Shown one piece after another: positions 24,230-30,845 of a DNA stretch of 37,805 nt. A model generated the notes under the pieces. The model searched no databases. It worked only from the letters and a program-made list of their open reading frames with translations, and had not been told where the DNA came from. Source of the stretch: Pseudomonadota bacterium (lineage in GTDB: Bacteria > Pseudomonadota > Gammaproteobacteria > Burkholderiales > Burkholderiaceae_C). How positions within the stretch are numbered: the stretch's first letter is position 1; each line of letters opens with the position of its first letter. A program made the position numbers and the translations under genes. The stretch covers positions 1 through 37,805 of the forward strand of contig JAEZWW010000096.1 in the NCBI GenBank assembly GCA_023442945.1. Reading direction: 5' to 3'.

Positions 24230-25303
24230 TCAGGCAGCGGGTTGCGCCGCGCCGTACTGCGTGGCGACCCAGTCGCGGTAGCCGCCCGACTGCACGTTGC
24301 GCACCCAGGCTTCGTTGGCGAGGTACCAGGCGATGGTCTTGCGGATACCGGTTTCGAAGGTTTCGGCCGGCTTCCAGCCCAGTTCGCGCTCGATCTTGCG
24401 GGCGTCAATGGCGTAGCGGCGGTCGTGGCCCGGGCGGTCTTTGACGTGGGTGATTTGCTCGCGGTAGCTGCCGCCTGCCGCGCGCGGGGCCAGTTCGTCC
24501 AGCAGGTCGCAGACAGTGTGGACGATGGACAGGTTGGCCTTTTCGTTCCAGCCGCCGATGTTGTAGGTCTCACCCAGGCGGCCGGCCTCCAGCACGCGGC
24601 GGATGGCGGAGCAGTGGTCCTTCACGTACAGCCAGTCGCGCACCTGCTGGCCGTCGCCGTACACCGGCAGCGGCTTGCCGGCCAGTGCGTTGACGATCAT
24701 CAGCGGGATCAGCTTCTCCGGGAAGTGAAACGGCCCGTAATTGTTGGAGCAGTTGGTCGTCAGCACCGGCAGCCCGTGCGTGTGGTGCCAGGCGCGCACC
24801 AGGTGGTCGCTGGCGGCCTTGCTGGCGCTGTACGGGCTGTTGGGCTCATAGACGTGGGTTTCGGTGAAGGCGGGCGCGTCGGGCGCCAGCGTGCCGTAGA
24901 CCTCGTCGGTCGAGACGTGCAGGAAGCGGAACGCGGCGCGCTCGGCCTCTGGCAAGCCGTTCCAGTAGGCACGGGCCGTTTCCAGCAAGCGGAAGGTGCC
25001 GACGATGTTGGTGACGATGAAGTCTTCCGCCCCGTGGATCGACCGGTCGACGTGGCTTTCCGCGGCGAAGTTGACGATGGCGCGCGGGCGGTGCTCGGCC
25101 AACAGGCGCTCCACCAGGACGCTGTCGCCGATGTCGCCTTGCACGAAGATGTGGCGCGGATCGTCCTGCACCGAGGCCAGGTTGGCCAGGTTGCCGGCGT
25201 AGGTCAGTTTGTCGAGGTTGACGACCGGCTCCTGCCCTTGAGCCAGCCAGTCCAGCATGAAGTTGCTGCCAATGAAGCCGGCGCCGCCGGTGACAAGAAT
25301 CAT
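24230..25303 (-). CDS. rfbB: dTDP-glucose 4,6-dehydratase
   Basis: 357 residues, the normal length of RmlB, an extended short-chain dehydrogenase that makes dTDP-4-keto-6-deoxyglucose. Motifs: ILVTGGAGFIGSNF (NAD+ binding), FAAESHVDRSI, the STDEVYG block with catalytic Thr-Asp-Glu, YSASKAASDHLVRAW (catalytic Tyr and Lys), and TNCSNNYGPFHFPEKLIPL. AAGGA stands about 10 bases before the ATG at 25303. It is the first gene of the 25-kb minus-strand region; its promoter should lie in the 147-base gap to the phasin-like gene, where I could not pick convincing boxes. Confidence 0.97.
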   Translation of the reverse strand: MILVTGGAGFIGSNFMLDWLAQGQEPVVNLDKLTYAGNLANLASVQDDPRHIFVQGDIGDSVLVERLLAEHRPRAIVNFAAESHVDRSIHGAEDFIVTNIVGTFRLLETARAYWNGLPEAERAAFRFLHVSTDEVYGTLAPDAPAFTETHVYEPNSPYSASKAASDHLVRAWHHTHGLPVLTTNCSNNYGPFHFPEKLIPLMIVNALAGKPLPVYGDGQQVRDWLYVKDHCSAIRRVLEAGRLGETYNIGGWNEKANLSIVHTVCDLLDELAPRAAGGSYREQITHVKDRPGHDRRYAIDARKIERELGWKPAETFETGIRKTIAWYLANEAWVRNVQSGGYRDWVATQYGAAQPAA

Positions 25304-25450
25304 GAGATAGGTTTCCTTACCGCGGTGGCGGGCACTGCCGCCACGATCGCGCCGATTATTTCATCTTCGCCACCCGCCCCGCGCCCAGGCGCCGCCCCGC
25401 CGGGCTTGCGGCACAATGGGCGCGTCCGCTTTGTGCGACCCACCTGCACC

Positions 25451-25906
25451 ATGGCCACTTCCCGCAAGCGCCCCGCCGCGCCCCCCGCAGACCCGACACC
25501 CTCCCCGCCCTCCGGCCCCGACAACGTCTGGCTGGCCGGCATGGGCGCGCTGGCTCAGGCGCAGGCGCGCGGCACGCAGGCCTTGGACGCGCTGGTGCGG
25601 GAGGGCCTGGCCCAGCAAGCCAAGGCGCGCGAAGCCGCCGAGACCGAGATGACCAAGGCGGCCGAGCGCCTGAGCGCCATGACGCTGGGCAGCGCCAATC
25701 CCTGGGACCGTCTGGGCGGCATTTTTGAGGGGCGCGTCCAGCAGGCGCTGGAGCGCCTGGGCATGCCCTCGCCGGAACTGCTGGCCGCGCTGTTGGCTCG
25801 AATCGAGGCGCTGGAAGCGCGCGTGGCCGCTTTGGAAGGCGCCTCGCCCCCCGCCAGCGACCCGGTGCGCCGTTCGCGTGCCAAGCCCCGCTCCCCTGGA
25901 AACTGA
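25451..25906 (+). CDS. Phasin-like polyhydroxyalkanoate granule protein
   Basis: 151 residues from the ATG at 25451. The frame stays open far upstream on this strand, but that part is antisense to rmlB and rmlD. The body DNVWLAGMGALAQAQARGTQALDALVREG is the hallmark of PF05597 phasins (PhaI/PhaF N-terminal type), followed by an amphipathic helix and a heptad-like stretch, ELLAALLARIEALEARVAALEG (about 112-133), likely an oligomerising coiled coil. The tail is basic. Such proteins coat PHA granules. No phaC gene is in the window. The stop and the next start overlap as TGATG. Confidence 0.85.
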   Translation: MATSRKRPAAPPADPTPSPPSGPDNVWLAGMGALAQAQARGTQALDALVREGLAQQAKAREAAETEMTKAAERLSAMTLGSANPWDRLGGIFEGRVQQALERLGMPSPELLAALLARIEALEARVAALEGASPPASDPVRRSRAKPRSPGN

Positions 25907-26772
25907 TGTTGGCTTCGATCGCACAAACGCCTTTCTTTGACGCCCCCGACGAGGCGACCCAGCGCCTGCAGCGCAAGCGCCTGGTCACCGCCCTGTCGGT
26001 GGCGGTGCTGGTTCACGCCGTGGCGCTGGTCGCGCTGGCCATGCCGCCGCGCTTCAAGCTGGGCATTGACCGCGCGGACCCGGTGGTCACCCGCTGGATC
26101 CAACTGCCGACCACCCCCAGCCCGGGTGTGGCACGTGAAGAACCCACGCCCGACCAACCCAGCCAGCCCAAAGCCGAAGCCCCCGCCAAGCCCAAGGAGC
26201 GCCCGGAGCGCACCCGCCCCACGCCCCGTCCGGCGCGCGACGACGACAAGTCTGCAGCAACCCAGGTCGCCGAAGCGCCGACCGACGCCGCTTCCGCCGC
26301 GTCATCGCCGCTGCCCGAGGGGCAAGATCCGCTGCGCATGCTGCCCACCACGCCCGAGCGCTTTCAGATGCTGGACCGCCTAAGCCGCGATGTTGACGCC
26401 GACCCGTCGTTGTTCGCGCCCGGCAATGCCATCAGCGTGTCGATCGACCTGAACGGCCAGCCCAAAGTCTGGCGCTTCATCATCGTGGCCGAAGAATCGG
26501 TGAAGTCGATGGGCGGGCTGGACGTGCCCACGCTGCGCCTGCTGCACTACCCCGAGAACGACCGCGACGACCGGGTCGAAGTCTGGCTGGTGCCGCAACT
26601 GGCCTACCGCCCCATTCAGATCAACGTGACCTCACCCGGCGCACTCACCCCCCAGAACTACACGGCGCGCGCCGCGCTGGATCAGCTGGACCGGGCCGCC
26701 CGGGGTGAGCCCCCAGCCGGCACCGCACCGGGCGCGGGCGCCTCGGCCCCGGCCCAACCGGCGTCCCAGTAA
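25906..26772 (+). CDS. TonB-like N-terminus with DUF3108-type C-terminal domain
   Basis: 288 residues: a cytoplasmic basic stretch (RLQRKR), one membrane helix (about 27-46, LVTALSVAVLVHAVALVALAM), a Pro/Lys/Glu/Arg-rich linker (about 65-125), and a C-terminal domain (about 165-255). The last contains VWRFIIVAEESVKSMGGLDVPTLRLLHYPENDRDDRVEVWLVPQLAYRPIQINVT, the strand pattern and spacing of the DUF3108 C-terminal half. The N-terminus therefore looks like TonB, while the C-terminus does not. The substrate is unknown. The start overlaps the phasin stop (TGATG), so both are probably expressed together. Confidence 0.78.
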   Translation: MLASIAQTPFFDAPDEATQRLQRKRLVTALSVAVLVHAVALVALAMPPRFKLGIDRADPVVTRWIQLPTTPSPGVAREEPTPDQPSQPKAEAPAKPKERPERTRPTPRPARDDDKSAATQVAEAPTDAASAASSPLPEGQDPLRMLPTTPERFQMLDRLSRDVDADPSLFAPGNAISVSIDLNGQPKVWRFIIVAEESVKSMGGLDVPTLRLLHYPENDRDDRVEVWLVPQLAYRPIQINVTSPGALTPQNYTARAALDQLDRAARGEPPAGTAPGAGASAPAQPASQ

Positions 26773-26791
26773 ACCCCGGCGGCGTTACCCC

Positions 26792-27448
26792 ATGGCCAAG
26801 AAAGCGCCCCGCCGCACCGCCGAGCGCATCCTGGCCGCCACGCTGGAGCTGTTCAACCGCTTTGGCGAGCCCAACGTCTCCACCACCGTCATCTCGGCCG
26901 AGCTGAACATCAGCCCCGGCAACCTGTACTACCACTTCCCGTCCAAGGACGAACTGGTCAACACCTTGTTCGACCAGTACGAGGCGCGCGTGGTCGTGCT
27001 GCTGGCCGCCAGCGACGATGTGCGCGACCTGGAAGACGCCTGGTTCTTCCTGCACACGCTGTTCGAGCTGATCTGGGCCTACCGCTTCCTGTACCGCGAC
27101 CTGAACCACCTGCTGTCGCGCAACCGCCGGCTGGAGACGCACTTCCCCGCCATCCTGATGCGCAAAAAGGGCGCGCTGCGCGTCATGCTCGACCAGCTGC
27201 TGGCGCCGGACGCCGACGACACCGCCGCGCGCGACGCCGTGGCCGCCAGCATGGTGGTGCTGCTGACCTACTGGCTCAGCTACGAATACGTGCTGCAGCC
27301 GCGCACCGCCATGGAGCCCGAAAACGCGCAGGACGCCCTGCTGCGCGGCGCCTACCACGTGCTCAGCCTGATGGCGCCGCACCTGCCGGCCGCGCCGCGC
27401 GAACACCTGAAAGCGCTGACCGAGGCCTACCAGCCCGCCATGGGCTAA
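26792..27448 (+). CDS. TetR-family transcriptional regulator
   Basis: 218 residues from the ATG at 26792 (the frame opens upstream at 26705 but those residues are Arg/Pro-rich shadow sequence). The DNA-binding domain is at about 8-55: RTAERILAATLELFNRFGEPNVSTTVISAELNISPGNLYYHFPSKDELV, with a clear helix-turn-helix. The C-terminal region, with FELIWAYRFLYRDLNHLLSRN, resembles the PF13972 group of TetR proteins. It sits 19 bases downstream of the DUF3108-type gene. Its ligand is unknown; a perfect inverted repeat just after its stop could be a binding site. Confidence 0.93.
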   Translation: MAKKAPRRTAERILAATLELFNRFGEPNVSTTVISAELNISPGNLYYHFPSKDELVNTLFDQYEARVVVLLAASDDVRDLEDAWFFLHTLFELIWAYRFLYRDLNHLLSRNRRLETHFPAILMRKKGALRVMLDQLLAPDADDTAARDAVAASMVVLLTYWLSYEYVLQPRTAMEPENAQDALLRGAYHVLSLMAPHLPAAPREHLKALTEAYQPAMG

Positions 27449-27454
27449 GCTGTT

Positions 27455-27476
27455 GTGAACAACCGCCCTTGTTCAC
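27455..27476 (+). promoter_or_regulatory. Perfect inverted repeat at the start of the TPR-like gene
   Basis: GTGAACAA and TTGTTCAC are exact reverse complements around a 6-base centre CCGCCC. The right arm ends one base before the ATG at 27478, exactly where a ribosome site should be. It could be a regulator operator or an RNA hairpin that hides translation initiation. There is no T-run, so it is a poor terminator. Confidence 0.5.
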
Positions 27477-27477
27477 G

Positions 27478-28251
27478 ATGAGCGCCTGGACCCCTTGCCC
27501 GTTTGCCGCCGACAGCCCGTTCGACGTGGCGCGCGTGCGCGCGCTCTGGCCCGAGCTGCACGCCGTCGACGCCGAGCCGCTGCCCGAGGACGAGGCGCTG
27601 CTGCAAGGCTGGGCGCAGTTCCACACCGGCCTGTTTGAGCAAGCCGCCGACACCGGCTTGGCCGCCGGCATCGACGGCTGGTCGCTGGCCAACCGCGCCA
27701 CCGCCGCGCACGCCGCCCTGGTCGAACCCAGCGAAGGCGCGCGCCTGGCGCTGTTCAAGCGCGTGCACCAGCAGGCCAGCGCCCAGGTGCTGCAACGCCC
27801 ACAGCTGGCCAGCGCCTGGTACTGGCAGGGCTACGCGCTGGCGCGCTACGCGCAGGGCATCCACGTCGCGCGCGCGCTGGCGCAGGGCCTGGGCAGCCAG
27901 GTGCGCGCGGCGCTGCATGCCACCCTGGCGCTCAACCCGCGCCACGCCTACGCCCACGTGGCGCTGGGCGCCTTTCAGGCCGCAGTGATCGACAAGCTGG
28001 GCCCCATGGTCGGCGCCATGACCTACGGCGTCACCGCCCGTTCCGCGCTGGAGCACCTGGAAGAGGCGCAGCGCCTGGCGCCGCAATCGCCCGCTGTGCT
28101 GCACGAATGCGCGGGCGCGCTGCTGCTGCTGGACGGCCGTGCCCGGCTGGACGAGGCCACGCAGCTGCAGGAAGCCGCCGCCCGCGTGACCCCACGCGAC
28201 GCCGTCGAGCGCTTGTGGGTCGAGCTGGCCCGCACCAGTCTGGCGCTGTGA
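27478..28251 (+). CDS. TPR-like helical protein of unknown function
   Basis: 257 residues from the ATG at 27478; a TTG 9 bases upstream lies inside the inverted repeat. The protein is nearly all helical, Ala/Leu-rich, without signal peptide or membrane helix, so probably cytoplasmic. Helix pairs such as RPQLASAWYWQGYALARYAQG, LNPRHAYAHVALGAFQAAVID and LEEAQRLAPQSPAVLHECAGALLLLDG have the spacing of tetratricopeptide repeats, suggesting a protein-binding scaffold. The layout resembles TRAP-associated helical proteins only loosely. No ribosome site is seen before the start. Confidence 0.72.
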   Translation: MSAWTPCPFAADSPFDVARVRALWPELHAVDAEPLPEDEALLQGWAQFHTGLFEQAADTGLAAGIDGWSLANRATAAHAALVEPSEGARLALFKRVHQQASAQVLQRPQLASAWYWQGYALARYAQGIHVARALAQGLGSQVRAALHATLALNPRHAYAHVALGAFQAAVIDKLGPMVGAMTYGVTARSALEHLEEAQRLAPQSPAVLHECAGALLLLDGRARLDEATQLQEAAARVTPRDAVERLWVELARTSLAL

Positions 28252-28347
28252 CCTGACCGCAGATCACGCAAGCCGCAGCGCTAACATCCACGCCAGCCGA
28301 CGCGCCTTGTGCTGCGTCGCCCTTTTTTGAACCCAGGAGCCTTCGCC

Positions 28348-28605
28348 ATGTCCGACCTGAAAGACCGTTTCGACGCCGCCGTCGCCAATTCCAAAACCCT
28401 GAGCGAGCGCCCCGACAACCCCACGCTGCTGAAGATCTACTCGCTGTTCAAGCAAGCGACGGAAGGCGACAACGAAGAAGCCAAGCCCGGTTTTGCCGAC
28501 ATCGTGGCGCGCGCCAAGTGGGACGCCTGGAAGAAGCTGGAAGGCACGAGCAACGACGAGGCGATGCAGGCGTACATCGATCTGATCGAAACGTTGAAGG
28601 GCTGA
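28348..28605 (+). CDS. Acyl-CoA-binding protein
   Basis: 85 residues, the standard length of a one-domain ACBP, with AGGAG 8 bases before the ATG at 28348. The four-helix motif is clear: MSDLKDRFDAAVANSKTL, LLKIYSLFKQATEGDN, the binding block with KWDAWKKLEGTSNDEAMQAYI and LIETLKG. It binds long-chain acyl-CoA in the cytosol. A two-part repeat with strong hairpins follows the stop immediately and may end its transcript. Confidence 0.96.
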   Translation: MSDLKDRFDAAVANSKTLSERPDNPTLLKIYSLFKQATEGDNEEAKPGFADIVARAKWDAWKKLEGTSNDEAMQAYIDLIETLKG

Positions 28606-28819
28606 CCCCCTGAGGCGCCGGAGGCGCCTTCCCCCTGCTCTCTTCGCGCTGCGCGCTTCGGGCAGGGGGACAACGCCGATGCCCGGCGCAGGTCCGGGCA
28701 TGGCGTTTGCTGGTATGGGCGCCACGCTGGTTGCGGGGCGGTGCTCAACGCGGTGTGTGCACGGCTCAGCGTCCTGTTGAGCAGGTGCCCGCCAGATGCT
28801 TCGCGCCTCGACTTTTGCG
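28606..28819 (+). repeat. Long GC-rich intergenic repeat, copy 1 (Q1), with hairpins
   Basis: This is most of the 327-base gap between two genes. Just after the ACBP stop a hairpin AGGCGCC-GGA-GGCGCCT (28613-28629) is followed by CCCCCTGC (28631-28638) pairing with GCAGGGGG (28662-28669), then TGCCCGG pairing with CCGGGCA near 28680-28700. The order CCCCTGAG, CTTCCCCCT, CGCGCTG, GGGAGGG/GGGGG recurs at 34138. It resembles a repeat I associate with Comamonadaceae intergenic regions. The hairpins may act as a terminator without a T-run. No gene is seen in it. Confidence 0.6.
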
Positions 28820-28875
28820 TCAAATCGGCCTCTGGCCCTAGAAAAGATTGCGCAGCCAGCTACTGAATTTATAGC
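28820..28875 (+). repeat. 56-bp-family interspersed repeat, intergenic copy (R1)
   Basis: The clearest copy: 56 bases built of a short hairpin GGCC-TCT-GGCC in the left half and a GCTA/TAGC pair at the right end. It agrees with the copy at 37295 at 42 of 56 positions without gaps. It sits between Q1 and the stop of the convergent peptidase gene. Confidence 0.75.
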
Positions 28876-28932
28876 CAACCTGTCGAGACGAGACGCTCGC
28901 GCGCACATGTCCTGCGCCTGTGGGCAACGCGC

Positions 28933-30072
28933 TCAACGCGCCGTGGTCTCGCCCTGACCCGCTTGCGCCTGCGCGGTCACCGGCGCCAGCGCCCGCAGCT
29001 GCGCCAGCCGCTCGGCCTTGGGCAGCTTCGCCAAGGCCGCGACGGCGGCGTGAAAGCGGGGCCAGTCGCTGCCTTCGCGGACGAACAAGGCTTCGAACGC
29101 GGGCACCAGCTCGTCGTACGCGGCCTGCACGCCGAAGAAGGCGTTGTTGGCTTCGGCCACCCAGCGGTCGTAGCCGTCGTAGGGCGTGCCGGCCGCAGCC
29201 CAGCGCGCCTTGAGGTCGGCGTAGCGTTGGCGAAAGCGCGCCATCGCTTCGTTTTTCATAGCTGTCCGCGCAGATGCATCTAGGGCCGGATCGTCTTTTT
29301 GTTTGTAAACCGCGTTCAGGTCGTCGCGCGTCAGCCGGCTCAACTCACGGAAGTCGCGCCGGCGCTGGTCGAAGGCCGCGTACTCGCGCCGCGCCGCCTC
29401 GCTGGCGTGCGTGGCCAACCAGCGCTGGCCGCCTAGGCGCTCGACGGCCGTGGCGTAGGACTCGTTGAACATGGTGTCGTCGTCGACGTACACGACCTGG
29501 TGCGCCAGCTCGTGAAAGACCATGCGCGCCAGCTCGCCTTCGGGGTAGCGGATGAAGGTGGACAGCAGCGGGTCGCCGCCCATCCAGTTCAGCCAGCCCA
29601 GCGTGGAATAGGCGGGGATGCCGTACACGCGCACCTCCAGCCCTTCGTCGCGCTGCAGCTGCTCGGCCAGCGCGCGCGCCTCGGCCTCGTCGTAATAGCC
29701 GCGGTAGCCCACGCAGCCGACCACCGGGAAGCACCAGCGCTTGAGCGTCAGCGAATCCGGCGGCGCCGCTGCCACGTTCCACACCGCCGCGCGCCGCTTC
29801 AGGTCGCTGTAGCGGTGGTAGCTGGCGTTGTCGGGCAAGCCCAGGTCGGTCACGGCGAAGGCGCGAATGCGCTTGGCCAATGCCAGCCGTTGCTTCAGGT
29901 CGCCCGGCGTCGCCGGGTCGGACAGCACCTCTTCGATCGGCTTGGCCGCGCCCATCAGCGCCAGATGGCCCTGGATGGATTGGGCGTAGTAGCTGGCGGC
30001 GGTGCAGCCGGAGAGCAGCCAGGCGCTGAAGAGCGCGGCCGCGAGCCCGTGCGGAGAGCGCACCGTGCTCAT
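28933..30072 (-). CDS. Lipoprotein zinc peptidase (PF10023 aminopeptidase type)
   Basis: 379 residues from the ATG at 30072, which overlaps the methyltransferase stop as TGATG. A lipobox LLSGC makes Cys 23 the lipidation site. The family blocks are RYSDLKRRAAVWNV, KRWCFPVVGCVGYRGYYDEAEA, IPAYSTLGWLNWMGGDPLLSTF and the zinc motif HELAH (about 187-191), with a downstream Glu in FNESYA (about 204). This fits PF10023 putative aminopeptidases, a little-studied gluzincin-like family. Residues about 257-275 coincide with a degenerate copy of the 56-bp repeat read in sense. The substrate is unknown. Confidence 0.88.
   Translation of the reverse strand: MSTVRSPHGLAAALFSAWLLSGCTAASYYAQSIQGHLALMGAAKPIEEVLSDPATPGDLKQRLALAKRIRAFAVTDLGLPDNASYHRYSDLKRRAAVWNVAAAPPDSLTLKRWCFPVVGCVGYRGYYDEAEARALAEQLQRDEGLEVRVYGIPAYSTLGWLNWMGGDPLLSTFIRYPEGELARMVFHELAHQVVYVDDDTMFNESYATAVERLGGQRWLATHASEAARREYAAFDQRRRDFRELSRLTRDDLNAVYKQKDDPALDASARTAMKNEAMARFRQRYADLKARWAAAGTPYDGYDRWVAEANNAFFGVQAAYDELVPAFEALFVREGSDWPRFHAAVAALAKLPKAERLAQLRALAPVTAQAQAGQGETTAR
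29251..29296 (-). repeat. 56-bp-family repeat inside the PF10023 gene (R6), sense orientation
   Basis: The minus strand reads CCCTAGAT, GCATCTGC, GCGGACAG, CTATGAAA, matching the middle 32 bases of the 28820 copy well and its ends less well. It is read in the same frame as the copy inside rmlD (SARTAMK here, SAQAAPE there). It encodes part of the segment after LNAVY. Confidence 0.55.
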
Positions 30073-30845
30073 CACGGCTTGCGACCCCACAGAACCTGCT
30101 GAAACAGCACACCGTCCCGCCGCTCGCAGGGCGAAAAGCCAGCATCGCGCATCAGCGCCAGAAGGTGATCAATGGTGACGGCGCAGTACCGGGTCACCTG
30201 CACGTCGGTGTGCGCGCGGCCATCGGCGGCCTCGGTCGTGAGGTACAGGCGCAGGTCGTACTGATCGCCTTGCCATTCCCACACCTGGACGGCCAGAAAG
30301 CAGCTGTCGCCCTCGCGCCGAAAGCCGTAGGCCCGCACGTCGGGGCTGACGCGTTCGATCCGTGCGTAGTCGCGCACCGAAAACACGGCAACGCCGCCAG
30401 GGCGCAGGCTGCGCCAAACCTGCCCCAGTGCGCGGCGCAAGTCGGCGTCGCTCAACAGGTGCGGCAGGGCGTTGTCGCAGGCCAGTACGGCATCGAAGGC
30501 GCCGTCCGGTGCGTGCGCCAATTGACGCAAGTCGTCCACGAACGCCTGCCCGGTCAGCCCACGCGCGGTCAGTTCACGCTGCAGGCGCTGCACCGCGCCC
30601 GGGGAAAGGTCGGCGGCCGTCAACACATAGCCACGCTGCGCCAGGCCCAGGGTTTGCGTGCCGATGCCGGCGGCAGCGTCCAGCACGGCCGCTCCGGGTG
30701 GCACGCCCAGCTCGGTCAGCAGTGCCGCCAGCGCCTGTCCTTGGCTGTCCACCGCCTGCGCCCAGTCGGGGTACAGCAGGTGGTAGTGCGGCGCGAGCGC
30801 GTCGTAGAAGTCGCGAACGCCGCTGTCGGCCAGATCCGCCGTCAC
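30072..30845 (-). CDS. Class I SAM-dependent methyltransferase
   Basis: 257 residues from a GTG at 30845 that overlaps the oxidoreductase stop as GTGA; the upstream part of the frame is shadow. FYDALAPHYHLLYPDW opens the domain, and AAVLDAAAGIGTQTLGLAQRG (motif I, about 58-78), LTAADLSPGAVQ and FDAVLACDNALPHLLSD follow the standard order of class I enzymes (Methyltransf_25/11 type). The acceptor is unknown. Translational coupling on both sides ties it to the oxidoreductase and the peptidase. Confidence 0.9.
   Translation of the reverse strand: MTADLADSGVRDFYDALAPHYHLLYPDWAQAVDSQGQALAALLTELGVPPGAAVLDAAAGIGTQTLGLAQRGYVLTAADLSPGAVQRLQRELTARGLTGQAFVDDLRQLAHAPDGAFDAVLACDNALPHLLSDADLRRALGQVWRSLRPGGVAVFSVRDYARIERVSPDVRAYGFRREGDSCFLAVQVWEWQGDQYDLRLYLTTEAADGRAHTDVQVTRYCAVTIDHLLALMRDAGFSPCERRDGVLFQQVLWGRKP

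Noticed and set aside
23393..25906. Very long plus-strand open frame (837 codons) over the rml genes
   Set aside because: It is antisense to rmlB and rmlD and composed of Ala/Val/Gly/Arg shadow residues; only its last 151 codons, the phasin-like gene, are real.
28606..28932. A CRISPR-like array, because of recurring GC-rich blocks
   Set aside because: No regular repeat-spacer spacing and no cas genes; the blocks are hairpins and dispersed repeats.
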